NCBI GenBank assembly: GCA_964582225.1
Contig: CAZORA010000008.1
Span: 20,238 to 84,237, forward strand
Direction: 5' to 3'
DNA length: 64,000 bases
Source: Dokdonella_A sp964582225
GTDB lineage: Bacteria > Pseudomonadota > Gammaproteobacteria > Xanthomonadales > Rhodanobacteraceae
Shown here in pieces: positions 52,084-62,300 of the stretch (position 1 is the stretch's first letter; every line of letters starts with the position of its first letter). The notes below the pieces were generated by a model. That model searched no databases and was not told the origin of the DNA. It saw only the letters and a list, made by a program, of their open reading frames with translations. The translations under genes were made by a program, and so were the position numbers.

Positions 52084-52536
52084 TCAATCGAGCGATTTCT
52101 CGTAGCGAAGCGCCTCCGCGCCGTCCTCGTAGTAGGCCAGCCGGCGGCCGATCGGCCGATAGCCGGCGCCCTCATACATCCGCTTTGCGGCGACGTTGTC
52201 GGTGCGCACCTCGAGGCGCAGCACGCGGCAGCTGCGCCGGCGGGCGGCGCGCTCGCAGGCCCGCAGCAGCTCGCTGCCGACGCCGCGTCCGCGCGCCGCG
52301 CCGGTTACCGCGATCGAGTACAACCTGGCCACCCGGCTGCCGCGACGAAACAGCAGCAGCGCAGCGCCGAGCAGCATCCCACCGGCGGCAGCGACGCGCA
52401 GCTCGGCGCTCGCGTTGACCAGGTGCCGGCGGAGCTGCCGGCGGCTCAGGCGATCGCCGCTGAAGCTCGCGTTCTCGAGCGTCAGCAGAGCTTCGAGATC
52501 CGCAGAGACGGCGCGGCGGGTGCGGAAGTCCGGCAT
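52084..52536 (-). CDS. GNAT acetyltransferase (RimI-like)
   Basis: 150 residues: RRAVSADLEALLTLENASFSGDRLSRRQL start, acetyl-CoA-binding loop in VTGAARGRGVGSELL (Q/RxxGxG/A), and the C-terminal NVAAKRMYEGAGYRPIGRR typical of RimI. The ATG at 52536 is chosen for family fit. It is divergent from a RimK-like ATP-grasp gene 195 bases away, a pairing that suggests a shared modification task. Confidence 0.87.
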   Translation of the reverse strand: MPDFRTRRAVSADLEALLTLENASFSGDRLSRRQLRRHLVNASAELRVAAAGGMLLGAALLLFRRGSRVARLYSIAVTGAARGRGVGSELLRACERAARRRSCRVLRLEVRTDNVAAKRMYEGAGYRPIGRRLAYYEDGAEALRYEKSLD

Positions 52537-52731
52537 GCGATTCGACGGTAGCGGCAAGGGGCCTGCGCGCAATTATCGCAGGGCTCGAAGCACCCTTGAC
52601 GAGGCGGCTGCAGACGTCTGCGCGCCCATGTAGACTGCGCGCCAAAACCGACCCGCCCAATCCCCGCTCAGTCTGTCGGCGCCCCCGCGCGGCAGCCCGC
52701 CCCTTTCCAGCCGCGCACGCGCGCATCCTCC

Positions 52732-54216
52732 ATGAGCCGCCTCATCATCGTCGTTGAAAAGGCGTCGGACTGGGGCTCGTACTATCCCTCCGACAACGTC
52801 ATGAGCGCGCGGGACTACCTGCGCCAGGTCGACGTCGTCGAAGGCGAGCGCACCCAGGTCATCAACCTGTGTCGCAGCTACAAGTATCTGGGCACCGGCT
52901 ATTACGTTTCGCTGCTCGCCGAGGCGCGCGGCCACCGCGTGATTCCGTCGGTGCGCACCATCAACGACCTGCGCCGGCGCTCGCTGTATGGCCTCGATGT
53001 CGACGACCTGAACGGCAAGCTCGGTAAGTTCCTGCCTGCGGGCGGGCGCGACACCACGGACTTCGGCATCCTGGTGTATTTCGGGGAAACCTCGTATCCG
53101 GCGCTGGAGGACCTCGCCCGGCAGGTGTTCGAGGCCTTCCCCTGCCCGATCATGCACATCGAGTTCGAGCGCGAGCGGATGTGGCAGATCAGCCAGATCA
53201 AGCCGGCCGGGCTGCACTCGCTGACCGACGCGCAAGAAGACGCCTTCGCCCGCGCGCTCGACCAGTTTTCGAAAAAGCTCTGGCGCAAGCCGCGCGCGCG
53301 GCGCCGCTTCCGCTTCGATCTGGCAATGCTGGTCGATCCGGAAGAAAAACTGCCGCCTTCGAACAAGCGCGCGCTGAAGCTCTTCACCGAGGCGGGCGCC
53401 GAGCTCGGCATCGAAGTTGACGCCCTGACCCGCAACGACTACGCGCGACTGGCGGAATACGACGGTCTGTTCCTGCGCGCCACCACCGCGCTCGACAACG
53501 CCACCTACCGCTTCGCCCACAAGGCGGAGAAAGAGGACATGGTCGTCATCGACGACCCGGGATCGATCCTCCGGTGCACCAACAAGATCTACCTGCACGA
53601 CCTGCTGCGCTCGCGCAAGCTGGCGACGCCGCGCACCGAAATCCTCTACCGCGATGACGCCAAGCGCCTGGACGGGCTGATCGAGCGCCTCGGCCTGCCG
53701 CTGGTGCTGAAGATTCCCGACGGCTCATTTTCGCGCGGGGTGGTGCGGGCGACCGACGCCGCGAGCCTGAAACAAGCCGCCGACGACCTGTTCCAGCACA
53801 CCGCGCTGCTGCTCGCGCAGGAATACCTCTACACCGAATTCGACTGGCGCATCGGCGTGCTCGATCGCGAGCCGCTCTACGCCTGCAAGTACTTCATGTC
53901 GCGCGGCCACTGGCAGATCTACAACCACGCAGCCAAGGGCGGCACCAAGGCCGGCGGCTACGAAGCGCTGTCGGTGCGCAAGGCGCCGGCGGAGATCGTC
54001 AAGCTGGCGCTGAAGGCCACCGCGCCGATCGGCGACGGGCTGTACGGAGTCGATCTGAAGCAAATCGGCAAGCGCAACGTGATCATCGAGGTCAACGACA
54101 ATCCGTCGATCGACGCGGGGGTCGAGGATGGTTATCTGGGCGAAGACCTGTATCGTCGCATCATGAGCGAATTCCTGCGCCGCATGGAGGCCAAGCGCTT
54201 GGGTCTGCGGCGTTGA
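52732..54216 (+). CDS. RimK-like ATP-grasp ligase with RLAN N-terminal domain
   Basis: 494 residues. Residues 1-170 are the RimK-like ATPgrasp N-terminal (RLAN) region (LINLCRSYKYLGTGYYVSLLAEARGH). About 290-480 is the ATP-grasp fold with LPLVLKIPDGSFSRGVV and metal-binding Glu/Asn in IIEVNDNPSIDAG. Such proteins add amino acids through carboxylate-amine ligation; the substrate is unknown. The start ATG at 52732 is clear. The DUF454 gene overlaps its stop (TTGA). Confidence 0.88.
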   Translation: MSRLIIVVEKASDWGSYYPSDNVMSARDYLRQVDVVEGERTQVINLCRSYKYLGTGYYVSLLAEARGHRVIPSVRTINDLRRRSLYGLDVDDLNGKLGKFLPAGGRDTTDFGILVYFGETSYPALEDLARQVFEAFPCPIMHIEFERERMWQISQIKPAGLHSLTDAQEDAFARALDQFSKKLWRKPRARRRFRFDLAMLVDPEEKLPPSNKRALKLFTEAGAELGIEVDALTRNDYARLAEYDGLFLRATTALDNATYRFAHKAEKEDMVVIDDPGSILRCTNKIYLHDLLRSRKLATPRTEILYRDDAKRLDGLIERLGLPLVLKIPDGSFSRGVVRATDAASLKQAADDLFQHTALLLAQEYLYTEFDWRIGVLDREPLYACKYFMSRGHWQIYNHAAKGGTKAGGYEALSVRKAPAEIVKLALKATAPIGDGLYGVDLKQIGKRNVIIEVNDNPSIDAGVEDGYLGEDLYRRIMSEFLRRMEAKRLGLRR

Positions 54217-54728
54217 GGCGGAAGCAAAAGCCGCCATACCGTAAGCCGCCGCAGCCCAAGTCCGGCGCCGAGCGGAATCACCCCGGCTGGTGGCTGCTGG
54301 CTTACCTGAGCCTCGGCCTCGGCCTCGCCGGCGCGATGCTGCCGCTGCTGCCGACCGTGCCCTTCATCCTGCTCGCGGCCTGGGCCGCGGCGCGCGGGTC
54401 GCCGCGCCTGCACCGGCGGCTGCTGGCCGATCCGCGCTTCGGCCCGGCGATCCGCAGCTGGCAGGCGCAGGGCGCCGTCAGCCGACGCGCCAAGTGGGCG
54501 GCCAGCCTGAGCATGGCGGTCAGTGCCGCGCTGCTGCTGTGGTTCGTGCCGCGCGCGGGCTGGTTCGGCGCGGGCACGATGGCGCTGGTGCTGCTGTGGC
54601 TTTGGCGACGGCCCGAGCCGTCGCCCGCTGCATCCAGGCGCGATCGCTCCTCCGGCGCGCGCGCGGCAGCGCCTGGCGACGGCGGGGCGGAAGCGGCCGA
54701 ATCCACAGCCGCCGAACGCGCGCGCTGA
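54213..54728 (+). CDS. DUF454 (YbaN-like) inner-membrane protein
   Basis: 171 residues from a TTG that overlaps the RimK-like stop. Core: GLGLAGAMLPLLPTVPFILLAAWAAARGSPRLHRRLLADPRFGPAIRSW, the DUF454/YbaN signature, with two to three helices. The final 50 residues are Ala/Arg/Gly-rich and overlap the opposite-strand gene, so the true C-terminus may be shorter in sequence constraint than it looks. Function unknown. Confidence 0.85.
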   Translation: MRRKQKPPYRKPPQPKSGAERNHPGWWLLAYLSLGLGLAGAMLPLLPTVPFILLAAWAAARGSPRLHRRLLADPRFGPAIRSWQAQGAVSRRAKWAASLSMAVSAALLLWFVPRAGWFGAGTMALVLLWLWRRPEPSPAASRRDRSSGARAAAPGDGGAEAAESTAAERAR

Positions 54729-54945
54729 TTCGCCGCCGCTCCAGCCAGGCGAGATCGAGCAGCGGCGCCAGCACCAGCCAGAACAGTCCGCTGTAGCCCA
54801 GCGCCGCGTCGAACAGCCGCGCTGGAGCGGCAACCACCAGAACGAGCAGGCCGAGGCCGAGCCAGACGAGCACGGCAAGCACGCTGCGAGGCGACGCAGG
54901 CGTCGCGTGAGCGACGTGCGCGGGGGAAGGCGGGGTGAAAACCAT
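54520..54945 (-). CDS. Small membrane protein, convergently overlapping DUF454
   Basis: 141 residues. The first 80 look real: two helices (SVLAVLVWLGLGLLVLVVAAPARLF and YSGLFWLVLAPLLDLAWL, the PAR ... APLLDL pattern found in small Xanthomonadales membrane proteins), then an Arg-rich low-complexity tail that lies over the 3' end of the DUF454 gene (209 bases overlap). One of the two tails is probably unconstrained. Function unknown. Confidence 0.6.
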   Translation of the reverse strand: MVFTPPSPAHVAHATPASPRSVLAVLVWLGLGLLVLVVAAPARLFDAALGYSGLFWLVLAPLLDLAWLERRRISARVRRLWIRPLPPRRRQALPRARRRSDRAWMQRATARAVAKATAAPAPSCPRRTSPRAARTTAAARH

Positions 54946-54982
54946 GCGCTTGCTCCGGAGGCGGGAGCCGCAGCTTCTCCGA

Positions 54983-55009
54983 CCGGCGTCGCAAAAGCTG
55001 CGACGCCGG
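54983..55009. repeat. Strong inverted repeat
   Basis: CCGGCGTCGCA / TGCGACGCCGG, 11 bp with a five-base loop (AAAGC). No T-tract on either strand, so not a classic terminator. It lies upstream of the small membrane protein gene. Confidence 0.5.
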
Positions 55010-55100
55010 CGCCGGCCGGCAATCTCGCGGGCGCAAGGCGAATCCCGGGCGAATCGACATCGAAGAGTCCGAGCGAACGATCAGGCGGAAGATCCAGTTC

Positions 55101-55129
55101 TTGACCCTTGGCGTCCTTTCGTGTACGAG
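55101..55129 (+). promoter_or_regulatory. Possible promoter of the beta-propeller gene
   Basis: TTGACC (55101-55106) and TACGAG (55124-55129, preceded by TG) separated by 17 bases, 44 bases before the ATG at 55173. Confidence 0.45.
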
Positions 55130-55172
55130 GCAACAATCACCGCACGCAGTCACGTCCACCTGGGGAATTTCG

Positions 55173-56693
55173 ATGCACGTCGCGTTGCGCAAGCTCGTGT
55201 GGCTGGTTCTGGTTTGCTGGGGGATCGGCGCTGCCGCGGCCGACTTGATCGTCTACGACGACGCCGCGCGCAACGGATTCGACGCCGGCTACTCGTTCGG
55301 CGGTGGCACCAATCTGACCAATACCAGTCCGGTACATTCCGGAACCTATTCGATCGCGTTCACCGGCGACGCCTACGCAAGCAACGGCCTGTCGTTCGCG
55401 CATCCGGGGTCGACGTTTGCCCCGGGCACGTTCTCGGCCCTGCGGTTGTTCATCCACGGCGGCGCCACCGGCGGCCAGCGGCTCGCGCTGATGCTCGCGG
55501 TGGACAGCGGCACGCCGGTGCTCGGTGACGCGTACCTGCTGCCGCCCGCGCCGGCGAACGGTTGGATGCAGGTCGACCTGCCGCTGAGCGCGCTCGACTT
55601 CACCAACGACGGCAGCTTCGATCGCATCGACTTCCTGCCCTCGACCAACGCCCAGCCGACGCTCTACATCGACGACATCACGCTGATCGGCGCTTCTGCC
55701 GCGGCCGCCACCAACTATATTTTCGGCGATGGCTTCGAGCCCGAATACATGTTCGTGCCGCAGTACGGCAGCCACGCAATCAAGGTCTACCAGCGCACGC
55801 CGAATTCGAGCACTTTCACCCTCAAGCGCACGGCAACGCTGGCCAACGGCATCGCGCCGAACGCCGTCACCTTCGCGCCCGACGGCGCGCTGTGGGTGGT
55901 CGACGACGACAACGCACTGCTGCGCCGCTACACGCTCCAGTCGATCCTCAGCGCCGCGGCGCCGGCGCCCACGGTCAGCGTCGGCCCGGTCGGCAACGGC
56001 TCGAACATCTTCGACCTCGCCTTCTTTGGCGCGCACGGCTACGTCAGCCAGAGCGATTTCGGCGGCAATGATCGGGTTCTGAAATTTTCGATCGCGAACC
56101 TCAACGCCGGCGTCAACACCTCGACCGTCCTCGCCGACGGCGCACATCCCTTGAGCGTGCCGGCCGCCCTCGCCTTCGACGCCCAGGGCCGGCTGTGGAT
56201 TTCGAACTACGACGGCGGCGCGAACCCGACGATCATGCGCATGAACACCGCGACCGGGCTGGTCGACCGGGTAGGCAAGAGCGTCGCGGTCGGCGGCCGT
56301 GCCTCGCTCAGCAACCCGGAAGGCATCCGTTTCGACGAATACGGCAATCTGTGGGTCGGCAACAACGGAGAACCGACCCTGTCCATGTACACCGCCGCGC
56401 AGATCAACAGCGGCAGCTTCGGCGCCACGACGCCGACCCTGCTGCTCGACATCGGCGCGCTGCCGGGCGACGGCTTCGTCGGCGGCATCGCGTTCGATCG
56501 GCGCGGAGACTTGCGGGTGAACTTCGAATACGACCTTTCGGTGCGCGGCTACTCGATCCGCGCAACCCCGGTCGGCGGCGGCTACGGCAACTATGGCTAC
56601 ACGCCGCTCGCCCCGCTGAACAACGCGACCTCGAACCCCGGGCGCGGCGGCATCGCGATCTGGCCGGTTCCGCGCTCCATGCACATGAGATGA
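55173..56693 (+). CDS. Secreted beta-propeller (NHL/SMP-30-like) protein
   Basis: 506 residues. Signal peptide ends GIGAAAA. Residues 25-180 form a jelly-roll, carbohydrate-binding-like domain. A short IFGDGFEPEYM linker follows, the IF-x-DGFE motif seen in many secreted proteins of Xanthomonadales. Residues 195-506 are a beta-propeller of NHL/SMP-30 type (VTFAPDGALWVVDDDN, LAFDAQGRLWISNYDGG, IRFDEYGNLWVGNN, IAFDRRGDLRVNFEYD). No catalytic site recognised. GGGGAA precedes the ATG. Apparently monocistronic. Confidence 0.82.
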   Translation: MHVALRKLVWLVLVCWGIGAAAADLIVYDDAARNGFDAGYSFGGGTNLTNTSPVHSGTYSIAFTGDAYASNGLSFAHPGSTFAPGTFSALRLFIHGGATGGQRLALMLAVDSGTPVLGDAYLLPPAPANGWMQVDLPLSALDFTNDGSFDRIDFLPSTNAQPTLYIDDITLIGASAAAATNYIFGDGFEPEYMFVPQYGSHAIKVYQRTPNSSTFTLKRTATLANGIAPNAVTFAPDGALWVVDDDNALLRRYTLQSILSAAAPAPTVSVGPVGNGSNIFDLAFFGAHGYVSQSDFGGNDRVLKFSIANLNAGVNTSTVLADGAHPLSVPAALAFDAQGRLWISNYDGGANPTIMRMNTATGLVDRVGKSVAVGGRASLSNPEGIRFDEYGNLWVGNNGEPTLSMYTAAQINSGSFGATTPTLLLDIGALPGDGFVGGIAFDRRGDLRVNFEYDLSVRGYSIRATPVGGGYGNYGYTPLAPLNNATSNPGRGGIAIWPVPRSMHMR

Positions 56694-56986
56694 CCTGACT
56701 GATGCCAGGCGCAGCGGTTCACCGCGAGCTCGCCGGAGCCAACGATGCAGGTGGGCCGGAAGGCCCGAGCCGACCCGTGACGACGCGGCGGAAATGGCGA
56801 CTCGTTCGCGCTCGATGCTGCGGCGCACCTCTCTTGGCGCCCGCCGGACAAAGGCCCCGCTAGCGCATGCGATAATCCGCGCGCTTGGTCGGACGTACGG
56901 GACGAATCGGCGTGGCCTGCGACATGGAGCAATTCCTGCACTGCTCAGCCAGCCCTCGCGCCCGCCGCGACGAGGGAGGCGCTTGA

Positions 56987-58318
56987 GTGCGCGGCTTCGC
57001 ACTCGCCGAGACGGAGCTCACGAGCTTCGACCGTCAGGTTCGGATGCGCTGCCGGGTGCAGCGTCCAGATCGTTACCGTCTGCTCGCGGCGCTGCCCACA
57101 GACGCGCCGCGGATCGCCCGAGGGGGCGGCGTATCCTACGTCGGGGCGAGCTTCGGCGCCGGCGTGATCAGCCAGGATCTCTGCGCCTTCAACCGCTTGC
57201 TGAGCTTCGACGACGAGAACGGCCTGCTCGAAGTCGAGGCTGGCGCCAGCGTGGGGGACGTGCAGCGTTTCGCGCTGGCCCACGGCTGGTATCTGCCGGT
57301 TACGCCCGGCCACCCGCGGGCCACGCTCGGCGGCTGCGTCGCTGCCGACGTGCATGGCAAGAGTCCCGCACGCCACGGCAGCTTTCGCGAGCAGGTCGAG
57401 TCGTTCGAGCTCCAGGCTGCCGACGGCAGCCTGCGCAAGGCGAGCCGCGAGCGTGAGTCCGCGCTGTTTGCCGCCAGTTTCGCCGGCTTCGGTCTGAGCG
57501 GAACCCTGACTCGACTGACCCTGCGCCTGGCGCGTCCGCCCGGCGCGCTGGTGCTGCGTCGGGCGCCGGTTGCAAACCTGGCCGAAGCCGCGCAGGTGCT
57601 GCGCGAGGCTGCCAACGCACCGCTGCTCTACGGCTGGCACGATGGCCGCCCCGGGCACTTCGGCAGCGGGGTGATCCGGATCGGCCTCACCGGTCCCAAC
57701 GGCGGCGGCAACCACGGGCGCACGCCCGATCCGGCACAGGACTTGCCAGCGTCGATTGCGCCCTGGCCCATCGCGCTGTGGAATCGACCGACGATCGCCT
57801 TTGCCGACGCCTGGCTCCAGGCCCGCTGGTGCCGAACCGGCGAGCAGACCATTGGGCTCGAGCAGGCGCTGTTTCCGCTCAACCGGGCGCGCAGCTATTT
57901 TGCTGCCTATGGCCGGGCGGGCCTGGCGGAGGTGCAGTGGCTGGTGCCGCACGCGCGCTTCGACGGTTTCGCCGAGGCGCTGGCGGCGCTGGTGGCGCGG
58001 CTGCGTCCACGGATCGTGCTGATTGCGAGCAAGATCTTCGCGGGCCGCGCGGACGGCCTGCGTTTCGACGGTCAGGGCATCGCGCTCGCCCTGCATCTGC
58101 CCGCCCCGGCGCTGCCGCAGCAGCGGGCGTTTCTCGAGGCTCTGGCGGAGCTTGCGATCGAGCACGAGGGACGACCGAATCTCGTCAAGGACTCGTTCCT
58201 CGATGCCGCGAGCGTGCGCCGCGCGCTGCCAGGTTTCGAGACTGCTCGCGCCGAACTCGCGCGCTTCAATCCGGGTGGCCTGCTGCAATCGGAACTGACG
58301 CGGAGACTCGCGCTGTGA
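56987..58318 (+). CDS. DprE1-like FAD-dependent oxidase
   Basis: 443 residues from GTG 56987 with GGGAGG upstream. VAO-type FAD domain: ARGGGVSYVGASFG, LEVEAGASVGDVQRFAL, YLPVTPGHPRATLGGCVAADVHGK; C-terminal substrate domain ends GGLLQSELTRRL. It matches decaprenylphosphoryl-ribose 2-oxidase (DprE1). In mycobacteria DprE1 and DprE2 together epimerise polyprenyl-phosphoryl ribose to arabinose. The SDR partner follows with a 4-base overlap. A UbiA-type ribosyltransferase, usually present, is not in the window. Confidence 0.85.
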   Translation: MRGFALAETELTSFDRQVRMRCRVQRPDRYRLLAALPTDAPRIARGGGVSYVGASFGAGVISQDLCAFNRLLSFDDENGLLEVEAGASVGDVQRFALAHGWYLPVTPGHPRATLGGCVAADVHGKSPARHGSFREQVESFELQAADGSLRKASRERESALFAASFAGFGLSGTLTRLTLRLARPPGALVLRRAPVANLAEAAQVLREAANAPLLYGWHDGRPGHFGSGVIRIGLTGPNGGGNHGRTPDPAQDLPASIAPWPIALWNRPTIAFADAWLQARWCRTGEQTIGLEQALFPLNRARSYFAAYGRAGLAEVQWLVPHARFDGFAEALAALVARLRPRIVLIASKIFAGRADGLRFDGQGIALALHLPAPALPQQRAFLEALAELAIEHEGRPNLVKDSFLDAASVRRALPGFETARAELARFNPGGLLQSELTRRLAL

Positions 58319-59046
58319 CCGCGATCGTGGTGGGCGCCTCCAGTGGCCTCGGCCGCGCGCTGGCCGAGGAGCTGGCACGGCGCGGGCAGGCACTGTTGCT
58401 GGTCGCTTCGGACGCGTCCGACCTCGAGGCGTTGGCGGCGGATCTGAAGTTGCGACACGCGGTGGCGGTGCAGTGGCTGGCTCTCGATCTCGCCCGGGAG
58501 CCCGATCCAGGTCGGCGCATCGCGCAGGCGCTGGATCAAGCCACGCCCCTCGACGCTCTGCTGCTGGTTGCCGGGTTCTCGCGCGACGACGACGATTTCA
58601 GCCTGGCTGCGGGGACAATCGGCGAGCTCGTAGCGATCAACCTGCACGCCCCGCTGGCCATCACCCACACGCTGCTGCCGCTGCTGCTCGCGACGGGTGG
58701 CACCCTCGTTCTGGCCGGCAGCATCGCCGCCACGCGCGGGCGCGGACGCAACGTGGTTTACGCCGCCGCCAAGCGCGGTCTGGTCTCGCTCTACGAAAGC
58801 CTGCGGCAGCGCTACCGCGAGCGCGAGCTGCGGGTGCAGCTGTACCAGCTCGGCTTTCTGGCCAGCAATCTGAGCTACGGCCGACGCTTGCCGCTGCCCG
58901 CCCTGGACACTCGCCGCGCCGCGTACGTCATCGCGAGAAATCTGCGCAAGCGTTCAGGCTGCCGCTTCCTGCCGCGCCGCTTTGGCTTGGTCGCGCTGGT
59001 TCTGCGCGCGCTGCCGCTACCGCTGTTTCGGCGCCTGCGCGACTGA
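58315..59046 (+). CDS. DprE2-like short-chain dehydrogenase/reductase
   Basis: 243 residues from GTG 58315, coupled to the preceding gene. Rossmann IVVGASSGLGRALAEEL, active-site Ser in VLAGSIAATRG and YxxxK in VVYAAAKRGL. C-terminal tail VLRALPLPLFRRLRD is basic and hydrophobic, perhaps membrane-associated. It would reduce the 2-keto polyprenyl-sugar made by the DprE1-like enzyme. The exact sugar product is an inference. Confidence 0.84.
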   Translation: MTAIVVGASSGLGRALAEELARRGQALLLVASDASDLEALAADLKLRHAVAVQWLALDLAREPDPGRRIAQALDQATPLDALLLVAGFSRDDDDFSLAAGTIGELVAINLHAPLAITHTLLPLLLATGGTLVLAGSIAATRGRGRNVVYAAAKRGLVSLYESLRQRYRERELRVQLYQLGFLASNLSYGRRLPLPALDTRRAAYVIARNLRKRSGCRFLPRRFGLVALVLRALPLPLFRRLRD

Positions 59047-59357
59047 ACGGCGGCGCCGCAGGCGCGTCTGCTGTCGCGGCGAGGAGCGCGACGGACGCGT
59101 CGTAGTTGGTCTGGCTGCCTGGCGGCACGACCCAGCGGCCAGGCGCGGCTCGGCACCGGCGGCGCGCCTCCCAGGCCGTCTACGAAGATCGTGTCGCGCG
59201 CCGCTCGGAGGCCGCCGGCAGGCGCAGCGTGGTCGCCACGCTGGCGGTCGCAGGAGCGGCAGCCGTGTCACAGCTCCCGCAGCAGCGTCGATGTCGATTC
59301 AGTCCGCCACGCTCTGACCGCGACCACCGCCGATGCATCGGGGGAGGCGCACGAGAT
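59047..59357. other. Intergenic stretch between convergent genes
   Basis: About 310 bases between the SDR gene and the ankyrin gene stop. Short frames exist on both strands but none is protein-like. No clear terminator or RNA gene was recognised. Confidence 0.4.
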
Positions 59358-62300
59358 TCACGGTCCACCGCGTTGCTGCAGTCGACGGGAAGCGGAGTCG
59401 AGCGGGCGCTGTGCGGCAATCGATGGCGCTACGGTGGAAGGCGCTTGGGGCAGCGACTCGAGGCCGCTGGCGCGATGGCCGTCGAGCACCTCCGCCACCT
59501 CAGCGTAACCGAGCAGGGCGGCCACCTCCCCAGGGCGTCGTCCGAAGGTGTCGGTCGCGCCGGCGTCGGCGCCGCGCGCCTTGAGCAGTCTGGCGCAGCC
59601 GCTCAGCCCGTGCATCGCGCAGGCGTGGAGAACGCCGACGCCGCGGCCGTCGCGCAGGTCGACGCGGGCGCCGTGGCGCAACAGCAGTTCCGCGAGAGCG
59701 CGCAAATCCTCGCCGCGACAGGCGGCGCCGGGTGGCCGATGTGCGCCGAGCAGGATGAGCAGCGGCGACTGCGCGGCGCCGTTGAGCGTATTCGGATCGG
59801 CACGCTGGGCCAGCAGAAGTTCGAAGAGCTCTGCGGCGACCCGCGGCTCCCCACGATCGAACGCATAGTGCGCCGCGACGTGAAGCGAGGTGCGGCCGCA
59901 CTGATCGCCGCGGCCCACGCTGGCGCCGGCTTCGATCAGGGCGCGCACAAGCGACGGACGGCCGAGCGCAGCAGCGACCATCAGCGCGCTGGCGCCGCCG
60001 GCCACGGGCAGGTCGGGAGATACGCCGCGCGCAAGTAGAACGTGCAGGGTGGCCTCGCGTCCCGCCGCGACCGCGGCAGCGAGAGCATGCATTCCACTTC
60101 GCGTGAGGCGCGCCGGGTCAGCCCCGGCGTCGAGGAGCCAAGCGACCACGGCGGCGTGGCCGGCGGCTGCGGCGCGGACGAGGGCGGTCGCGCCCTGCCC
60201 ATCGACGGCGTCGATCGACAGCCCCAGGTCGCACAAGCGTCGCACCGCATCGAGATCACCCAGGACCGCTGCGGCAACGATATCCGCGTCACGCAGGCGG
60301 CGCCGCGGCAGCCGCCAGGCAGTCCAGCTGAGGCGGGAGACGAAGTCCTGCTGCCCGCGCGCCAGGACCATGCCAAGGGGGCTTTCGCCTCGCGCGTCGA
60401 CGGCCTGCGGATCGCCGCCGCTCCGCAGGAGGTGCTGCACCAAGCTGAGGCGAACCGCAGGGTCGGCGTCCAGCGCGAGATGCAGCGGTGTGCGCCCCTG
60501 GGGATCACACACGTTGGGGTCGGCGCCGAGCTGCAGCAGGCGAACAACGAGCGCCTCGTCGGCGTGCACGATCGCAAGGTGCAGCGCATGGGAGCCAGCG
60601 GCACACGTGCCGCACCAGTCGGCACCGGCGTCGAGCAGCCGCATGGCAAGCTGCCGATGGGTGCTGCCGCCGGCGCCGGCCGGCGCCGCGTAAAGCAGTT
60701 CGGCGATGCGTCCGGCGCCGTCGAGCGGCGTACCGCGGGCGGCGAGGTCGGAAATGGCCTCGACGCTCTCGGGCAGCGCGGCCGGCAGGGCATCGATCAG
60801 GGCGCGACCATCGCCCAGCCGCGCTTCGCGGTCCAAGCCGTGGTTCAAAAGCCAGGCGCGCGCGCGCGCCCGGCCCGGCCCGGCCAGCTCGAGGTAGAGC
60901 TCGGCAAGCGCAGGCGCCGGCAGCGCAGTTACGAGCCAAGCCAGCCCGGCAGCGGCTGACCAGTCGGCCGCGAGCAGCGAGTCGAGCAACGCGTCGGCAC
61001 TGACCGGAGCAGGGCGCGTGAAATCGTGGCTGCTCGGCAAGGGGTGACGCGGGTCGAGCAGCGCAACCAACGGCCACCTCCCGGCGGCCAGGGCATGATC
61101 GAGCGCGCTGCGCCCATCGGCTGCGACCCGCTGCGGATCAGCACCCGCGGCGAGCAGGGCCGCGACCAGCTCCGGCCGAGCGTGCCGAGACTGGCAGGCG
61201 ATCATCAGCGCACTGCGGCCGGTCAGGTCCACGGCCTCCACCGCTGCACCCCGCTTCAGCAGCAGCCGGACCAATTCCACCGCGCCGGCGCGGGCGGCTT
61301 CGATGAGCGGGCTGGTGCCGCGATGATCGACGTGGTTCGGATCGGCTCCGGCGCCGAGCAGAGTCTTGGCAATCTGCAGATGTCCGGCGAGTGCAGCGCT
61401 GATGAGCGGTGTGCGCCCGAGTGCGTTGACTACGTCCGGCGCGGCGCGATATCGCAACAGCAGGCGGATACCGGTCGGGTCGTCCTCTACCGTGCTGGCG
61501 GCCAGGAGCATGGCCGGCTCCGCGCGCGGCGCGGCGGCGCAGGCACCGCGGCCAAGCAGCTGCGCGGCGAGCGTCCAGTTGCCGGCCCGGCAGCACAGGC
61601 CCAGCGGTGTCAAACCCTCGTGGTTGAGCGCATCGACGTCCGCCCCCGCGTCCAGCAGCGCCATGGCGATATCCGGGTCCGCGCAGCGGGTGCTGTGGTG
61701 CAGCGGAGTTTCGCCTGCCGCATCCGCCGCACGTGGATCGGCGCCATTGGCCAGGAGCATCGATACCGCTTCCGGGCGTCCGGCGTAGCAGTCGCGGGTG
61801 GCGGTAACCAGCGGCGTGATACCGCCATGTGCGCGGTTCGGGTCGGCTCCGGCCGCGATCAAACCGCGGAGCAGGCCAAGATCCGGTAGGGTTGCGGCGA
61901 GCATCAGCGCGCTGCGCTGATCGCGGTCCGCAGCGGCAGGGGAGACATTCGGGTCGGCGCCGCGTTCGAGCAGCGCGAGGGCATGCTGGGGCCGCCCGCA
62001 GCGCGCCGCATACAGCAGCGCGGCGTCCAGATTTCCCGCATCCTCCAATTCCCGCCCGGCGCTACGCTGTGGCGCCGGGGCGGCTGCCAACCGGCCGGCG
62101 TCGGCGCAGAGGATGGCCAGGCAGCGGTTGAGAATCAGCCAGCCGACCAGCGGCGCGAACAGGAAGCCGTGCAGCGCGAGCGCCGCCGGACGCCAGGACG
62201 CGAAATCGTGGGCGAGCGGCGTCTCGAACAAGATCGGGACCGCAAGCAGCAGCAGAAACGCCCCGACGACGATGGAACCGTGTCGCGCGACGCGGCGCTC

